In this document: positions 44,132 to 55,350 of the stretch, piece by piece | Position numbering within the stretch: the stretch's first letter is position 1 | How the letters are laid out: each line of letters opens with the position of its first letter | Assembly: GCF_918797505.1 (NCBI RefSeq) | Contig: NC_092802.1 | Coordinates: forward strand, 8,141,480 to 8,205,479 | Origin: Bemisia tabaci | Taxonomy: Eukaryota; Arthropoda; Insecta; Hemiptera; Aleyrodidae | Reading direction: 5' to 3' | Length of the DNA: 64,000 bases | The notes under the pieces: generated by a model | The model's database searches: none | What the model saw: the letters and a program-made list of their open reading frames with translations, nothing else | Told to the model about the DNA's origin: nothing | Made by a program: the position numbers and the translations under genes

Positions 44132-45344
44132 CCTCCAAGCTCCTCAAATAACCCTAGCCTTTGGTCGAAAATTTTAAAAGAAAGTGTCAGCTAGTTTTCT
44201 TGATGAGATTATCATGAAAAATGAGTGGTGGGTACGAACGTCGCAATCGGAGGAATGTATTTTTCCAGTCTCTTCATTGTTTGCTGCGCTAGTACCACAT
44301 TCAACACAAAATGTGTGTTGTTTTGTGTTTCACTCCTCATATTAACAAAGTAACACAAGATCTTACATATTTTTATCAGTGCAGTTGACTAAAATTACTA
44401 TCATTTACACTTCTTGGTTGCAAAATTCCGTGTGAAACGTAATAGAGCCTCTATTTTTAGGTAAAACGAACTCCTAAGATTAAAAAAAACACTCCGGAAC
44501 AGGTCGAATTTGGCTGCTACAGTGTTTAATTGTTAAAGTTCTATATTAATGCCACAAAGTTTTACTCAGTTTGTAGTCAAGAATAAGTCCTCTATAAAGT
44601 TACGTCGACTACGAAAAGCCTTTTTTCTTTGACAAGTTCGACAAGTTTTCCTCACAATCGTTTAAAAAGAATTGTGAGTGTTTGAGTTTGAATTTGCCAT
44701 CTCTTGCCGAGCCTCCATTCACAATCTACCAACGGTGGATGGGACACTCTCTTTTCTAAGCGGGCCTGTGCAAAATGGAAGCAGCTGTCTTGGGTAAAAG
44801 AGGGGGGGGGGGGGTGACGACCGGAGGGTAGATTTTATGCTGCTCGTAAACTTTTCGCATTCTACTTCCTTGCGTCCGGGTACAATGGTGTCAACTACTG
44901 CAGCTCTCGTGCTGCTATCAATTAGAATTCTCCGTCATTAATTTATCAATTTCATCATAATAAAGAATAAAAATTTGATTAAAAAATAAAAGTGGAATCG
45001 TATGAAGAATACAGGCAGGTCTCGTTTGTTTGAGCGATGTTTAAAGGTGACTTTAAAGCATGCGCGATAATTTTATTCGAACCGCCTTGGTTCCTACCGC
45101 GGAAAAAAGTGTTCGGCGCTATCCCCTAAAATTGTGGCAGTATCCCAATTCGCTGCATGATATGGGTGTCGCAGGCAAATAGTGAAATCAGGCATTTTGT
45201 CAAATGTCTAGACAGATAGTCAAATTTTGACGGTCTACAAAATGTTGTGAATTTATGGCACAATTTTTCTCACGATTTTTCTCTATTTTTGAAAAAATAA
45301 CTCATTAAACCTACGAACTCTTTTTGTCTCTTCCTCTTCAATTG
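44132..45344. other. No gene recognised
   Basis: A G run lies at about 44,801-44,813. There are no repeat partners in the window, no RNA gene and no plausible exon. Confidence 0.5.
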
Positions 45345-45350
45345 CTTCTC

Positions 45351-45358
<8 letters not shown>

Positions 45359-45390
<32 letters not shown>

Positions 45391-45642
45391 TGAGAGTTTA
45401 GTGGCTTCTATTCCTTTAGGAATCTACAGCCATCTATAGGCACTATTTATTGTCCTAAGACATCAGGGAGTTTGGTAGACATCCATGCTCGGGCTTACAA
45501 ATTTTCACGGATTAAGGCCGAGCGAATTCTGCTTACAGATCCACTCGTCAGTTCCATGAAAATTTGTCGCCACCACCGGGATTCGAACCCGGGACCTATT
45601 GACCTAGAGTCAAGCGCTAACCACTAGGCCAACCTGGCCGGC
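45359..45642 (-). mobile_element. Complete tRNA-derived SINE
   Basis: On the minus strand the head reads like a tRNA: A-box-like TGGCCTAGTGGTTAGCGC, then an anticodon-arm-like TTGACTCTAGGTCAA, then B box GGTTCGAATCC in CCCGGGTTCGAATCCCGG. A roughly 200-bp body and an A tail of about 30 follow. CTTCTCATATTTTT stands at 45,345-45,358 and 45,643-45,656, a 14-bp target duplication. The A and B boxes imply RNA polymerase III transcription and the tail implies LINE-driven retrotransposition. The arm loop would read CTA, so it is not a working tRNA. Two truncated relatives lie in copies A and B. Confidence 0.93.
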
Positions 45643-45656
45643 CTTCTCATATTTTT

Positions 45657-45839
45657 AAATGTTACAAACAAAGTACATAGCAAATACAACATGCAGGACA
45701 ATTTCCTTGCTTAATTAATGTTTATTTGAGTGTGCGAATGTTTATCGTAAATTTCAGAGATTTCTGAAGGATCAATGCATTTATAAAAACCGCTTTTATA
45801 TCGCTCTTTGGCCATCTGCGACACCCAGCCGTCAAAGTC
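45657..45839. other. No gene recognised
   Basis: AT-rich spacer between the SINE and the LINE fragment. It may include the LINE 3' untranslated end; I cannot place that boundary. Confidence 0.4.
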
Positions 45840-46605
45840 CCCTAACCTTCCAAAGCCCTTTAGCGAGTTGGCACACCCTCATTTCTCTTAAAACCCCCTA
45901 TCGCCACCCTTTTACTGGGCGTCCCCCTCGTTTCCTTTCAGGAGGAACCCAATCAAGCACCCTCTTCAGCAGCCTTTCTTCTGTCATCCTGTTGACATGA
46001 CCATACCAATTAAGCTGTTTGGTCATGACGTCGAATACGATGTCATTTTTGACTACTATGATCTGAAGCACTCCATCATTGCGGACTCGACCTCCTCTAC
46101 AAATTCCCGCCGACCTTCTCCAGAAATCCATGTCCGTTGCTCTCAGCATAAACTGTGTCCGTTTCTTCATCTGCCAAACTTTACATCCATATGTAAGAAT
46201 ATACTTTTGAATACAACTTTGTGAATTCTCCTCCTGTTATGTTTTGAAATTTGCTGATCTCAGAGGATTCCATTTAACATCGCTATAGCCTTCTTTGCTA
46301 GGGTAATTCTTTCCTTGCGCGCAGCCTTTGATCTGCTGCCCATCCTCCAACTCTATGCTTTGCTGATCACCTCCCAAAGTCAGTTTCTCAGATTCGGATG
46401 TACTGACCAGTGGCGTGGCGTGAATTGCGATGTATCGATTGTTCTGTCATTTAAACCTATGGAAAAGGATCAATAAACCGGGTGTTCGCAGCGAACACCT
46501 TAATAATCGATTCTTTATCATAGGTTTAAATGGCATAAAAATCGGTACATCGCAATTCACCCCACGCCACTGGTACTGACTACCAAATCCCACCGCCGAT
46601 ACTCC
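45840..46605 (-). pseudogene. C-terminal fragment of a non-LTR retrotransposon ORF2 (reverse transcriptase)
   Basis: The longest intact part (46,170 down to 45,898) reads MKKRTQFMLRATDMDFWRRS..., then QLNWYGHVNRM, then KRGGRPVKGWR. This is the familiar tail after the reverse-transcriptase domain in LINE proteins of the type in which a WYGHV-RM motif precedes a basic GRP end. Upstream, in shifting frames, RITLAKKAIAMLNGIL, then a stop, then SILTYGCKVW, and further IELEDGQQIKGC and WDLVVSTSE also fit that family. The catalytic FADD region is absent, frames are broken by at least one stop and frameshifts, and a hAT MITE sits inside, so it is a dead 5'-truncated copy. The exact clade needs a search. 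Confidence 0.88.
46408..46572. mobile_element. hAT-type MITE inside the LINE, perfect 8-bp duplication
   Basis: GTACTGAC at 46,400-46,407 and again at 46,573-46,580. Ends CAGTGGCGTGGCGTGAATTG and the inverse CACCCCACGCCACTG. 165 bp with GGTGTTCGCAGCGAACACC in the middle. Removing it and one duplication leaves the LINE reading frame continuous (WDLVVSTSE), so the MITE arrived after the LINE. Confidence 0.95.
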
Positions 46606-46625
46606 TCTGTAAACATTTAATAAAA

Positions 46626-46704
46626 TAGATGCATTTGTGCGAAAAGGAACAATGTGCATAGGGTTAGCGTGCAACATAGTTCCTTTTAGCATAAATACGT
46701 CCAA
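46626..46704. mobile_element. Short foldback, TGGACGTATTT family
   Basis: AGATGCATTTGTGCGAAAAG and, inverted, CTTTTAGCATAAATACGTCC face each other around GAACAATGTGCAT and ACATAGTTC. Related to 51,565-51,688, 51,815-51,882 and 54,289-54,366. Confidence 0.75.
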
Positions 46705-47002
46705 ATTTATCTCGAGTATCGTGCTAAAAGAATGGAAGAAAAAATGTGGTTAAATAGACAGACTGTGTCCCCTTGGATGATTTTGAAACAATTCTATAAG
46801 TAAACATTTGTGTAGGTTTTAAAAATCTGAGAGTAGCTTACTCTAAAGTTCTTCAACATCAAATAATTCTCTCTCGCGTATTTAGTACTTTTTGCCGTGA
46901 AATATCATTGTAAATCCTCTTCAGGATCTTTTTTCATGGTTTCCCTATATCTAATTTTACTGAAGGATTGTAAATATTGCCCTTATGATGACGCCACGAT
47001 AA
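46705..47002. other. No gene recognised
   Basis: AT-rich; nothing shared or coding is recognised. Confidence 0.4.
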
Positions 47003-47289
47003 AGGTCTGTGGGCCGATTATTGAAATGATAGAAAAAGCTATAGACAAAGAAGACATAGGGAGTAAGGAGCGATCCTATTGGTTGAAACGGGAGGTTGTT
47101 ATAAACTAAGGGGGTAAATTATGGACTAACTGTCCGGTCCCTCGCGAGTTGCCGTTAGTTAGTCTATTACCTACGTCCTTTGTCCATCGCATCCACCCGC
47201 TTCCACCAATAGGATCCCTCCATATTCCTTTAGTCTTATTTGTCTGTAGTTATGTCTATCAATTTCAATAATCGGCCCGCAGAGACCCT
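47003..47289. mobile_element. 287-bp foldback, GGGCCGATTATTGAAAT family
   Basis: Left GGGCCGATTATTGAAATGAT then AGACAAAGAAGACATAGGGA; right GTCTATCAATTTCAATAATC then GGCCCGC. The arms pair over about 120 bp. A second full copy is at 60,298-60,556. Single arms occur at 34,010, 39,000, 42,850, 47,376, 55,910 and 56,708. Confidence 0.88.
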
Positions 47290-47962
47290 ATAGTTAGTCC
47301 ATAATATTCTCCCTTAGTCTATGGGAGCCACATATTTCAACCTCATGTTTCGCTCCGTACTCCCTATGCTTTCTTTGTTCATAGCTTTGTCTATCAATAT
47401 CAGTAATCAGCCCGCTGTTCCTTAAAAATCCCTCTTTTACATTGTAAAAATGTAGTTGTATGAGTAGTCGAAAGACTTAACTAAGAAAAGAAGCCGTCTA
47501 AGGAACGCTACTTTGAATACGACTCATTGTAATTCAAAAGATGGGCCCCCAGTCGAAGGCGAAATATCGGCACGGAATAATGGCGGAAGTATGGCAACGC
47601 TCGCATTATGAGCAATGATAAGCAGAGTGAGGAAAATTCATTTTCCTTCACGGGAGATTACGCAATGCCAGCGAGTAGCTTTCCCTTCGTGTTTATTCTT
47701 CATCAAAGAGAGGAAATAAGCTGCAAAGTCCCTCCTTAATAAGAGGCTCTCTCTCCTTTGGCTAATGCGACACAAAAAAAGCTATAAAGTGGCCGTTAAG
47801 TTTCTATGACGGAAAGAAATTCCCTAACAGACCCGCTCGATTGGCTCGTAATGGTGCCAAGTGCAGTCGAGAATTACTCGATTTTTCGTGGAGGTTCAGA
47901 TGCAAGAAGTCGGAAATATCTTCAGCTGGGATATTTTTAGTGCTAGCACGGCCCCTATATAA
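47290..47962. other. No gene; one arm of the same foldback
   Basis: 47,365-47,420 repeats TATGCTTTCTTTGTTCATAG then CTTTGTCTATCAATATCAGT, a single arm. The remainder shows nothing. Confidence 0.55.
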
Positions 47963-48221
47963 ATGGATTACATTTTGCAGAAAGGAACCAAGAACATTCC
48001 ACTGTTGCTAGGATTGTGCAATTTACATTCTTCGCAAAAAATCAATGAAATCATGCAAAAAATGTAATTCACGAAGGTAAGTTTTCGTCTTAAATTCATA
48101 GTTTATTGGAAGGAAAGATAGTACTTGTTTAGATGATCAGTTTATCTTCGCAAGGTGAAAAAAGTCGCACAATCTTAGCAATATTAGAATGCTCTTGGTT
48201 CCTCCTTGCGAAATTCAATAC
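47963..48221. mobile_element. Foldback MITE of the TTGCAAAAAGGAACC family
   Basis: Left GGATTACATTTTGCAGAAAG, right TTCCTCCTTGCGAAATTCAA; inner arms TGTTGCTAGGATTGTGCAAT and GCACAATCTTAGCAATATTA. Confidence 0.82.
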
Positions 48222-50174
48222 AAATGTACGAGAGTTAGTAACGCATACCGGGGAAAATGTTCTTCGGATAAAGAGGAACATTCTGTGAGGCTCTCTGAAT
48301 ACGAATTCCTCCAAGGGATCTACCCTCGGCAGGACAGAATTGACTGTGCTGTAAAAAAACGAGGCGGTGCTGTAAAAAACGCCTTCAATTGTAGATGATA
48401 CGCCGCAAAGCAACGGTGCTTGATGAGTTGCTCCGCACAGCCTGACTCATTGTTAAGTAGTTCTAAGCATCTAACGTGGGAGAAGAAATGAACTACCTGA
48501 AAAGGCTGCACCCTAAGAAATTTTCATTGCTGGGAACTTAATTTGGATCATAATACGTGTAATACAAAATGTCAAATTCAACTTATTAGTAGAACATACA
48601 CAGCAACATTGAGCTAATTTTTGTGTCTGAACGTAAATTTTAGATGGAGTATAGGAGGAGGAAGAAGGGAAAGAAATGTTTTTATCGTGTGTTTAAGGCA
48701 GCGCAGCGCCCTCATATGAAAACATTCGGAGCGCCTTGTTAAAGTTAATTTCACGTCGCTTCCATTGTTTTCGGGGCCTGATCGAGGAGGGAACTGTCAA
48801 AAATAATGAAACATAGGGTGCGAGTTACATCATTCCGAAACGTGCTCTCTGTGAGCGCGCGCCACTTTAAAAATTATATCCGAACGGTTTGAAACCTGTT
48901 CGCTCGCCCCACTTACGTCACCGCTTGTCTGTCATACTTTGAAGGAACCCGACTCATTCCAGGAGGCCGATTTACATTTGAAGGCTCATGGAAATTTCAG
49001 AGCATCTGCGAGTTTGGATTATCTTGCTACGTTTTTTCTCTTTTCTTTCTCTCTTTTTTTTTTTTTCTTTCTTTTTTTTTGAAAATCGTAAAATTGTTCG
49101 TTTCAGAGTGTGATTAAAAAAATTCCCTAAGGGTGTGATTTGAATTTCATATGACTTCACCAATAAGAAACGTCCATGCACCCTTATTTTATTTTTTTCC
49201 AAGGGGGTCCACCCCTGGCCGCTACGCGGTAAGACCCCCGAGTCGCTGCGGGCCTTTGCAGTCCGCTTCTTCCTTTTCTTACTCCCCTTACTTACCCCGT
49301 TTATCGAGCATCTTAAAAATTATTTTATCAGAAAAGAAAGGATTTCAATATTTGGTATATGTTGGCCAAAAAATCAGTTACCGTGGCAGTCTTGTGAAAA
49401 ATAACATGAAAAATCGGAGCCATTTGCTTTTTTCGAATTCAGCCGATTTTTTTTTTAGAAAAATATAGCTATGATTGACTTCTCGAGGATTCGGCGATTC
49501 TATTTATGTATAATGCATTCCTTTTTCTCCCAGAAAACACCAACGGTCTTGATTTTTGAATGTTCAATTTTCTTCCACTTGGGTCGATATTTTTGTTTGT
49601 TCCACTGACTCAAGTGGAAGAAAATTGAAATGCAACACAAGGCACTCAAAAGTTGTCGTCAGGGGACTGATTGGCTAAAAGGCAGTCGCGGGAAGATAAG
49701 GCGGTCACGCACCACTGCTATTCGATGCGGACTCTTGTTTTCTCTCTGGATATTTTCAGTGAAAGTGCGTGGTTTTTGACAAAAATATTCATCGAAGTTT
49801 GTTCAGAACCCAATGCAGAAATTGGAAAGTAAAGTAAATTCCCATGATTTCTGGGACTCTTTCGTTAGCTTGTTTGTTTGAGGAGGTAGTATAAGAATAC
49901 CCATAAATAAATGCTGCCCTGATTGGACCGAGTTTGTCAGAGAGGAACTTACCCGCATTTTCGAAAAAATTGAGCTGAGAATGCTTTTGAATTTAACCAT
50001 CCGTATATTTTCTCCCGCCAAAAAGTGAAAGTCTAAAAACAAAAATTATTTTGTGAAAAGAGGGGTTAAAGTTCATGTTTTACATTGAGCCTTATACAGA
50101 GATAAAACTTCAAACCTCTTTTTCTCAGTTTCAACTCAACATGGGTTGGTTCTTTTCTGATGAGCTCGGTTCAA
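48222..50174. other. No gene; motifs and one hairpin
   Basis: 48,375-48,435 is a version of the AACGCCTTCAATTG repeat motif. 49,030-49,080 is T/C-rich. 49,562-49,628 forms a hairpin (TCAATTTTCTTCCACTTG and CAAGTGGAAGAAAATTGA). No exon or RNA gene is recognised in the rest. Confidence 0.55.
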
Positions 50175-50470
50175 ACTATAAGCAATTTCCTATAGCTGAG
50201 CCAAAGCGTCAAGATTGAGGTTGCGAGATTTTTATATCGCAGAGACTGTCATGATAACGTTTAGTGCGGGATGTGAATCACGTAGAGCATTGAGTTTTCA
50301 TGAGCGGGCAGTTTGAATTCACGCATCAAGAATCATTTAATATCTTCGTAAGGAGTTGATATCGGTAATTTTCGTTGTGCGCATCGTGTTTTACGTGAAA
50401 TTTTCGCGGAGAAATATGTATCAGAATGTTGAAATTCGTACCTCATCTAGTGGTTCATTGAGAATAAAAT
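50175..50470. repeat. Third copy of a segment of the 8.5-kb duplication
   Basis: Collinear with 18,470-18,760 and 5,010-5,310, with fewer indels relative to B than A has. It ends at TAGTGGTTCATTG, after which the sequence is unrelated. Confidence 0.85.
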
Positions 50471-51564
50471 CTAGACGAATCTGTAGTGCCGCGGCAAACA
50501 TTTTCCATGAATCAAAACAAATGACGGGGTATAGCGGTATGTGAAAAGCGTCGTGAGACCGGCTTTAACTCTGCGGTCGGAAAAATACGCAAGCTGTTAG
50601 CTGCCACAAACCTAGAGGGACGGAATGCAAGCCTTATTTTTTTGCGGTACCGTCAGTCGCATGGCGGGACGGGAAAAAATAGAGGGAAAAACCTATGCGT
50701 TTTACCGGTATCATCGATTTAATGCTTGGTATTTTGTGCTCGGTGCTTAGTGCAAACGTAGCAGAATGTCACATTTCACGGAAAAACCTCTTCTCCACGA
50801 TTGAAACGTATACATCGACGAGAAGATTGCAGGAATTTTCAATTATCAATTTCACAAGCAGATTTGATCGCTGATTCAAATACTTTTTCGCGATCTGAAA
50901 TAACAGATTCTTTCTACAGGATGACCAATTTGATTTACCAGGACAAGGGAGGTTTACGGAAGCTTTCAAAATAGCACCGTACGAAGTATAAGTTGTAGTA
51001 TAAGTATGTATTGAAGTATAAGTAGCATAAGTTCCATGGACTTAGTGACTATGGACGTAATATCTATAGACATAAAGTCAGTGGACATACCAAAAGTGGA
51101 CATATAGTCCGTGTAGCCTTTTTTGACCCGATGCTTCGTAAAAGAACACCCATTTTTCACCTGCTGCCCCTGGAAACTTTACATTCACAAATAGCTCATT
51201 ATTTTGTGTGTGTTTATCATGTGTTCTTTTTTGCAGCCTTTTCCCCAAATTAAGTTGTTCTTTTATTATGTGTATTTTGGCTGATTAAGTTGTTTTTCAT
51301 TTTATCAGTCTCGGTTTCACGGTTTTAATGTCCGACTTCACAAACGGGGATGCGTGTTTCGCAGCTTTCACCGTCGATGTGCCTGAAATTCAAGCGTTTT
51401 GCGTGACAACAGAGCTTTAATCACGCGAGGTCCTTCAAATTCAGCGAGCAAATTCCGCACGACTAAGCAACAAGCCGGGAGTGCGCCGCCTGTCACTATC
51501 ATAATCAAATCACAGAGATTTAATTAAAAGGATCGCGCGGCTGCCCGGGCAGTGCATCACTATT
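50471..51564. other. No gene; short low-complexity runs
   Basis: 50,983-51,030 repeats GTATAAGT and 51,033-51,118 repeats TGGACATA/TAGAC motifs. No frame or RNA gene is recognised. Confidence 0.5.
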
Positions 51565-51688
51565 TGGACGCATTTCTATCAAACGGAACTATGTGCATTA
51601 TGATGTGAGCCCTGTTACGCACCTATTCTTATGGGTCTCAGGGCTCATGTCTTGATGCAAATAGTTCCGTTTGACAGAAATACGTCCA
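51565..51688. mobile_element. 124-bp palindromic MITE, TGGACGTATTT family
   Basis: TGGACGCATTTCTATCAAAC and GTTTGACAGAAATACGTCCA are inverse ends. Inside, GTGAGCCCTG and CAGGGCTCAT continue the pairing almost to the centre. Confidence 0.88.
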
Positions 51689-51814
51689 TTTTGCCTCGTC
51701 CAAATCCGGAACATCCGCTATTTGCCTTGTCACGGAATGCGGATGGTCATCCTTATCAGTGCGCAAAAACCCAATGATTAGTAATGAACTTCCATTTCGG
51801 ACTCGTTCGACAAA

Positions 51815-51882
51815 TTGAACGTGTTTATGCTAAAAGGCACTATGCGCCACGCAAACCTCATGCACATAGTTCCATTCGTTGT
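51815..51882. mobile_element. Small decayed member of the TGGACGTATTT family
   Basis: TTGAACGTGTTTATGCTAAA at the left and ACATAGTTCCATTCG at the right are weak inverse ends. Confidence 0.5.
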
Positions 51883-52155
51883 TCGATTCTTTCATTATTT
51901 ACAGTTGAAGTTGAAACCTACGCCCGTGCAAACCCTTTTTGTTGGTGATTTGGACTGCATTTTTCATGAGGAACTATTGTTTGGATCGCATTTAGCAGAA
52001 AGGAACCGGCGCGATTACAATGTTGTAAACATGTTGCTTCTCCATATAATAGTTCGCAAAGTTCCCGGGCACTGTATCGTAGAGAAACTTGCTAAAGTGC
52101 CTTCTTATCTTTGCATATGCAACGAAGACATCCCTTATGTACGAATAGTTGCATC
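51883..52155. other. No gene; part of a foldback arm
   Basis: 51,970-52,045 resembles one arm of the TTGCAAAAAGGAACC family (GGATCGCATTTAGCAGAAAG). A 140-codon frame runs across this stretch and two different repeats, so it is not supported. Confidence 0.5.
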
Positions 52156-53080
52156 CAGGGCCGGATTTACCTACTTGCCACCCATGGGCCGCCTATATTT
52201 TGCCGCCCCCTTCTCATTCGTTTTGAAACATCAATAAATTCAAGTGAACATGCCAGCGGGGGAGGGGTGCATAAGACGCGTTTACTCGTGTTGGACACAT
52301 TTTTTGGGAAAGTCCTGTCAACACTACTGACAAAAGTTCACGGAACTTTGCGCGAAAGTTAAACCTATCTCTGCGTGGACAAAGCATTCCATTCATAAGA
52401 AATGAACGGAAAAATTATGACAGAACAAACATGAAAGTGATTTAATGATTTTAACTTCCGTCGCCGCGCAGACCGCACCGTATTTGGCGCAATGCGTAAA
52501 GTATTCCGACAGTCTATGAATTTCACGCCGACTGCTGCTGAACGCGCTGTGTTTGACGCAATGCGTAAAGCATTCTCGCAGTCTTGTAGGAGCTATGCGT
52601 TTCACGCTAACCGCACTATTTTTGACGCAATGCGTGAAGTATTCACGCATTCTTGTAGGCGCTATCCGTTTCACGCTGACCGCAGTGACCGCACTGTGTT
52701 TGATGCAATGCGTGAAGTATTCGTACAGTCTTGTAGGCGCGCTAATATGTGTTACATGCCGATTGCCGCGCCGAGGGCTTCCTCTTTTCATCTCAAGTCC
52801 TCGTCATCATTTCTCTCTAAGTCGCGCCGTTCCAGGCCAAATTGCGTTTGGTTTCTCTCTTAACTCGACTAATTATAGGTGCTGTCTCTTGTATCACTGA
52901 AAGTCGAAAAAATTAGAAATTACCATACTCTCAGGAATTGAGAGATTTTGTCGCTTTTTCTCGTTTGTAATTTTTTTCTAAATCCGATTTTTTATTATAC
53001 CTACATTGCAAAATTGGCCGCCCCCTAGATTTACCGCCATGGGCCGCGGCCCATGTGGCCACCCCCTTCATCCGGCCCTG
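52156..53080. mobile_element. 925-bp non-autonomous hAT element
   Basis: GTTGCATC at 52,148-52,155 and 53,081-53,088 is a perfect 8-bp target duplication. Ends CAGGGCCGGAT and ATCCGGCCCTG; sub-terminal CCCATGGGCCGCC and inverse GGGCCGCGGCCCATG. An 8-bp duplication with CAGGGCC-type ends is characteristic of hAT. The interior has no transposase; it has the tandem array at 52,470-52,742. Confidence 0.95.
52470..52742 (+). repeat. 69-bp tandem array inside the hAT element
   Basis: GCAATGCGT recurs at 52,489, 52,558, 52,627 and 52,705 (spacings 69, 69, 78). Units share AGTCTTGTAGG and TTTCACGC. Because the spacings are multiples of three, several frames on both strands stay open, giving peptide repeats such as EYFTHCVKHSAV; this does not show coding. 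Confidence 0.9.
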
Positions 53081-54288
53081 GTTGCATCCAGGCGTTAGTA
53101 ACTTCACAAATCTGCAATTGTTTTTTGAAATCTGCTATGAGCTTATCTTGCAATTTTTACCAACTAGTTTTAGTTTTACTAACGTAGCACGTGACTTCGC
53201 TTACAGGAGTTTTTCCAGGCTTTCTAAACGATATCAAGCTACGAAAAGCAACTTCAAAGTTGCGTATTCTGAGCTTTTAAGCGCTCAGCCGATAGGCAGC
53301 GCGTTTTGATTTCGACTTGCCTCTAGAGTACTAGTATACTAGTGCTAATTCGTTTACATGGCGCACCAGCTCATCGATGTGTAGGCTTTTTGGGGGGGGG
53401 GATCCAGTTTTAAAATAAATAAAGCTGTGAAAACCGTATTTTATGCTTTTAACGTAATGCGCGGGTAGTTTCTATCGTTTTTCTATAAGAAAGTTCCTTA
53501 GCGGTAGAGTAATTCTGATCGAAATTGATCGTTGAAAATAAATGAAGCCTAAAAAAACGCGCCTGATGAGCTCAACGGTGACTTGGGAAACGAAAAAACG
53601 CGTTTACGGTTTCCTTGGTAACCTTTGTTTGCTATCAGCTGATGTTTTATTTCCATTTCCCAGCCAAGTCGACGGAGTTTATACTTCCTTTCTTCACTAA
53701 ATACATTGACTAACACCCGAGCGCTTTTCTAATACGACAGTATTAGAACTTTCCCGCTTGTTTTTTTTTTTGATGCGCATTGCGCGATGAACCTGTAGAA
53801 AATTTTAAAATTCGCCGACCCTACAAAGGCATTTTTAAAAAACTGGAACCTTATTTTGAACGGGAAATTGAGAAAACCGCAAAGAAAAGGAAAGTTATTA
53901 AAACGAGCAATCGATCGCTGACTAACTCTGCGAGAAATGGCAACGCCGATTTTAAAAGCCTCCGAGGGAGACATGTCAGTTACGTCATCTCAGAAGATTC
54001 GCCCTGACAATCGGATTGTTTGAGGAGGGGGGCGGGGGGGAGGGGGGGTTCAGAGAGAGAACGTAGAGTGAACGCGAGGCTCGTTGTTTCAAACCGGATG
54101 TAATTTGGGGAACAGACACCACATTTTGACGTCTCCCTTCTAATTTGTCAACGGTGAAGTGTCATCGCAATCGCTAATTGTCTTTTTCGTTTAACGACTT
54201 CACGTCGTGCGAATCGACATGGCTGTATTGTTTCGTCGATGTATGAAGATGATATTGATGATATCAACGGCATTGTGTTTGGTTCAAT
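53081..54288. other. No gene recognised
   Basis: CTAGAGTACTAGTATACTAG at 53,322-53,341 is locally palindromic. G-rich runs lie at 53,393-53,401 and 54,028-54,050. No exon or RNA gene is recognised. Confidence 0.5.
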
Positions 54289-54366
54289 TGGACGTATTTT
54301 TGCTGAAATGAACCAAGTTGCTCGCAAACCCTACACGTGTAGTTCCTTTCAGCGTAAATACGTCCA
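54289..54366. mobile_element. 78-bp foldback, TGGACGTATTT family
   Basis: TTGGACGTATTTTTGCTGAA and TTTCAGCGTAAATACGTCCA are inverse ends. Confidence 0.8.
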
Positions 54367-54769
54367 ATTATGCCAATATTATTGATTGACAAGGATAATG
54401 TTTTTTTTTTTTTTTTTTCGAAAAAACTCTACCTCAGAAAAGAAAAATTCGACATAAATCAGAAAAAGAAAAATTAAATTTAGCCGAAAACTTTCGATAA
54501 ATGGAAATTGTTTTAGGTAAACGTTATTGAGACCGCAAAAAGAACTCAATCAGCGAAAATATGAAACTTTTTGATCCTTTAACAATACAACATGAACGCT
54601 TTTGAACCATTGTAGTTGGGTACTTTTCGAAACGTACTTAATTTAAGTTCATATTTTAAATGCAAAATATAGACCAAATTTTCATTTAATGATGGGGGCA
54701 GTTTCTGAACCAAGACATTTAGTTTCAATATTTGCAGAACATGCCCGTTTGTGAATTTTGTTTTTTGGA
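54367..54769. other. No gene recognised
   Basis: T run at 54,402-54,419; otherwise AT-rich and featureless. Confidence 0.45.
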
Positions 54770-55350
54770 CTCAGTCGTCATCGAAGCAAGTATTTATGGT
54801 CTGAGATTAAATTAGATTACCTCACGATTATACGAAAATTTTACTCAAATTCTCGGCTATCTAGCCGAAGCAGGTATTTTTTTTTTTTATCTCTGAAAAA
54901 TTTGTTGTTCCAAACGAGCCGATTTTTGGTCCGTATAAAGTTTTTCCTCTGCTACAATACGGAAAAAAATGGATTGCTGATCCGACAATTAAGTTGTTAA
55001 AGAATATATCTAACATGACTAATTGTACATTTTACAATATCTAAAAGCCAATTCAACCACGGGTGTGGTTCAATTATCATTTTTTTATTGTAAAATCCAC
55101 ATGGAAACATGTCGGACACCTTTTAACCACAAAATCGTTGAATCAGCAATATCATTTTTTCCGTATTGTAGCAGAGAAAAGACTCTACACGGACCAAACA
55201 TCGGCTCGTGTGGAACATCCAATTTTTCAGAGATAAAAAAAAATACCTGCTAGATAACCTAGATAATCGAAAATTTGAGTAAATTTTTCTTATAATCGTG
55301 AGGTACTCTTAATTTAATCTCAGACCATAAATACTTCCTCAGATGACGAC
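54770..55350. mobile_element. 580-bp palindrome with a second palindrome at its centre
   Basis: Outer arms: GTCGTCATCGAAGCAAGTAT to TCTGCTACAATA at the left, TATTGTAGCAGA to AGATGACGAC at the right. Inner arms from about 54,960 to 55,168: CGGAAAAAAATGGATTGCTG and the inverse CATTTTTTCCG. The inner part resembles 58,267-58,488 (CCACGGGTGTGG-type centre). It is probably one element nested exactly in the other's centre. Confidence 0.8.

Noticed and set aside
45590..45642. A functional tRNA gene on the minus strand
   Set aside because: A and B boxes are present, but the acceptor stem does not close, the anticodon would be CTA, and the sequence continues into a SINE body with an A tail and target duplications.
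51815..52237. A 140-codon plus-strand frame
   Set aside because: It crosses a foldback arm, part of another MITE family and the end of the 925-bp hAT element.
52393..52900. Overlapping long frames on both strands with peptide repeats
   Set aside because: Explained by a 69-bp tandem array inside a hAT element; openness in several frames argues against coding.
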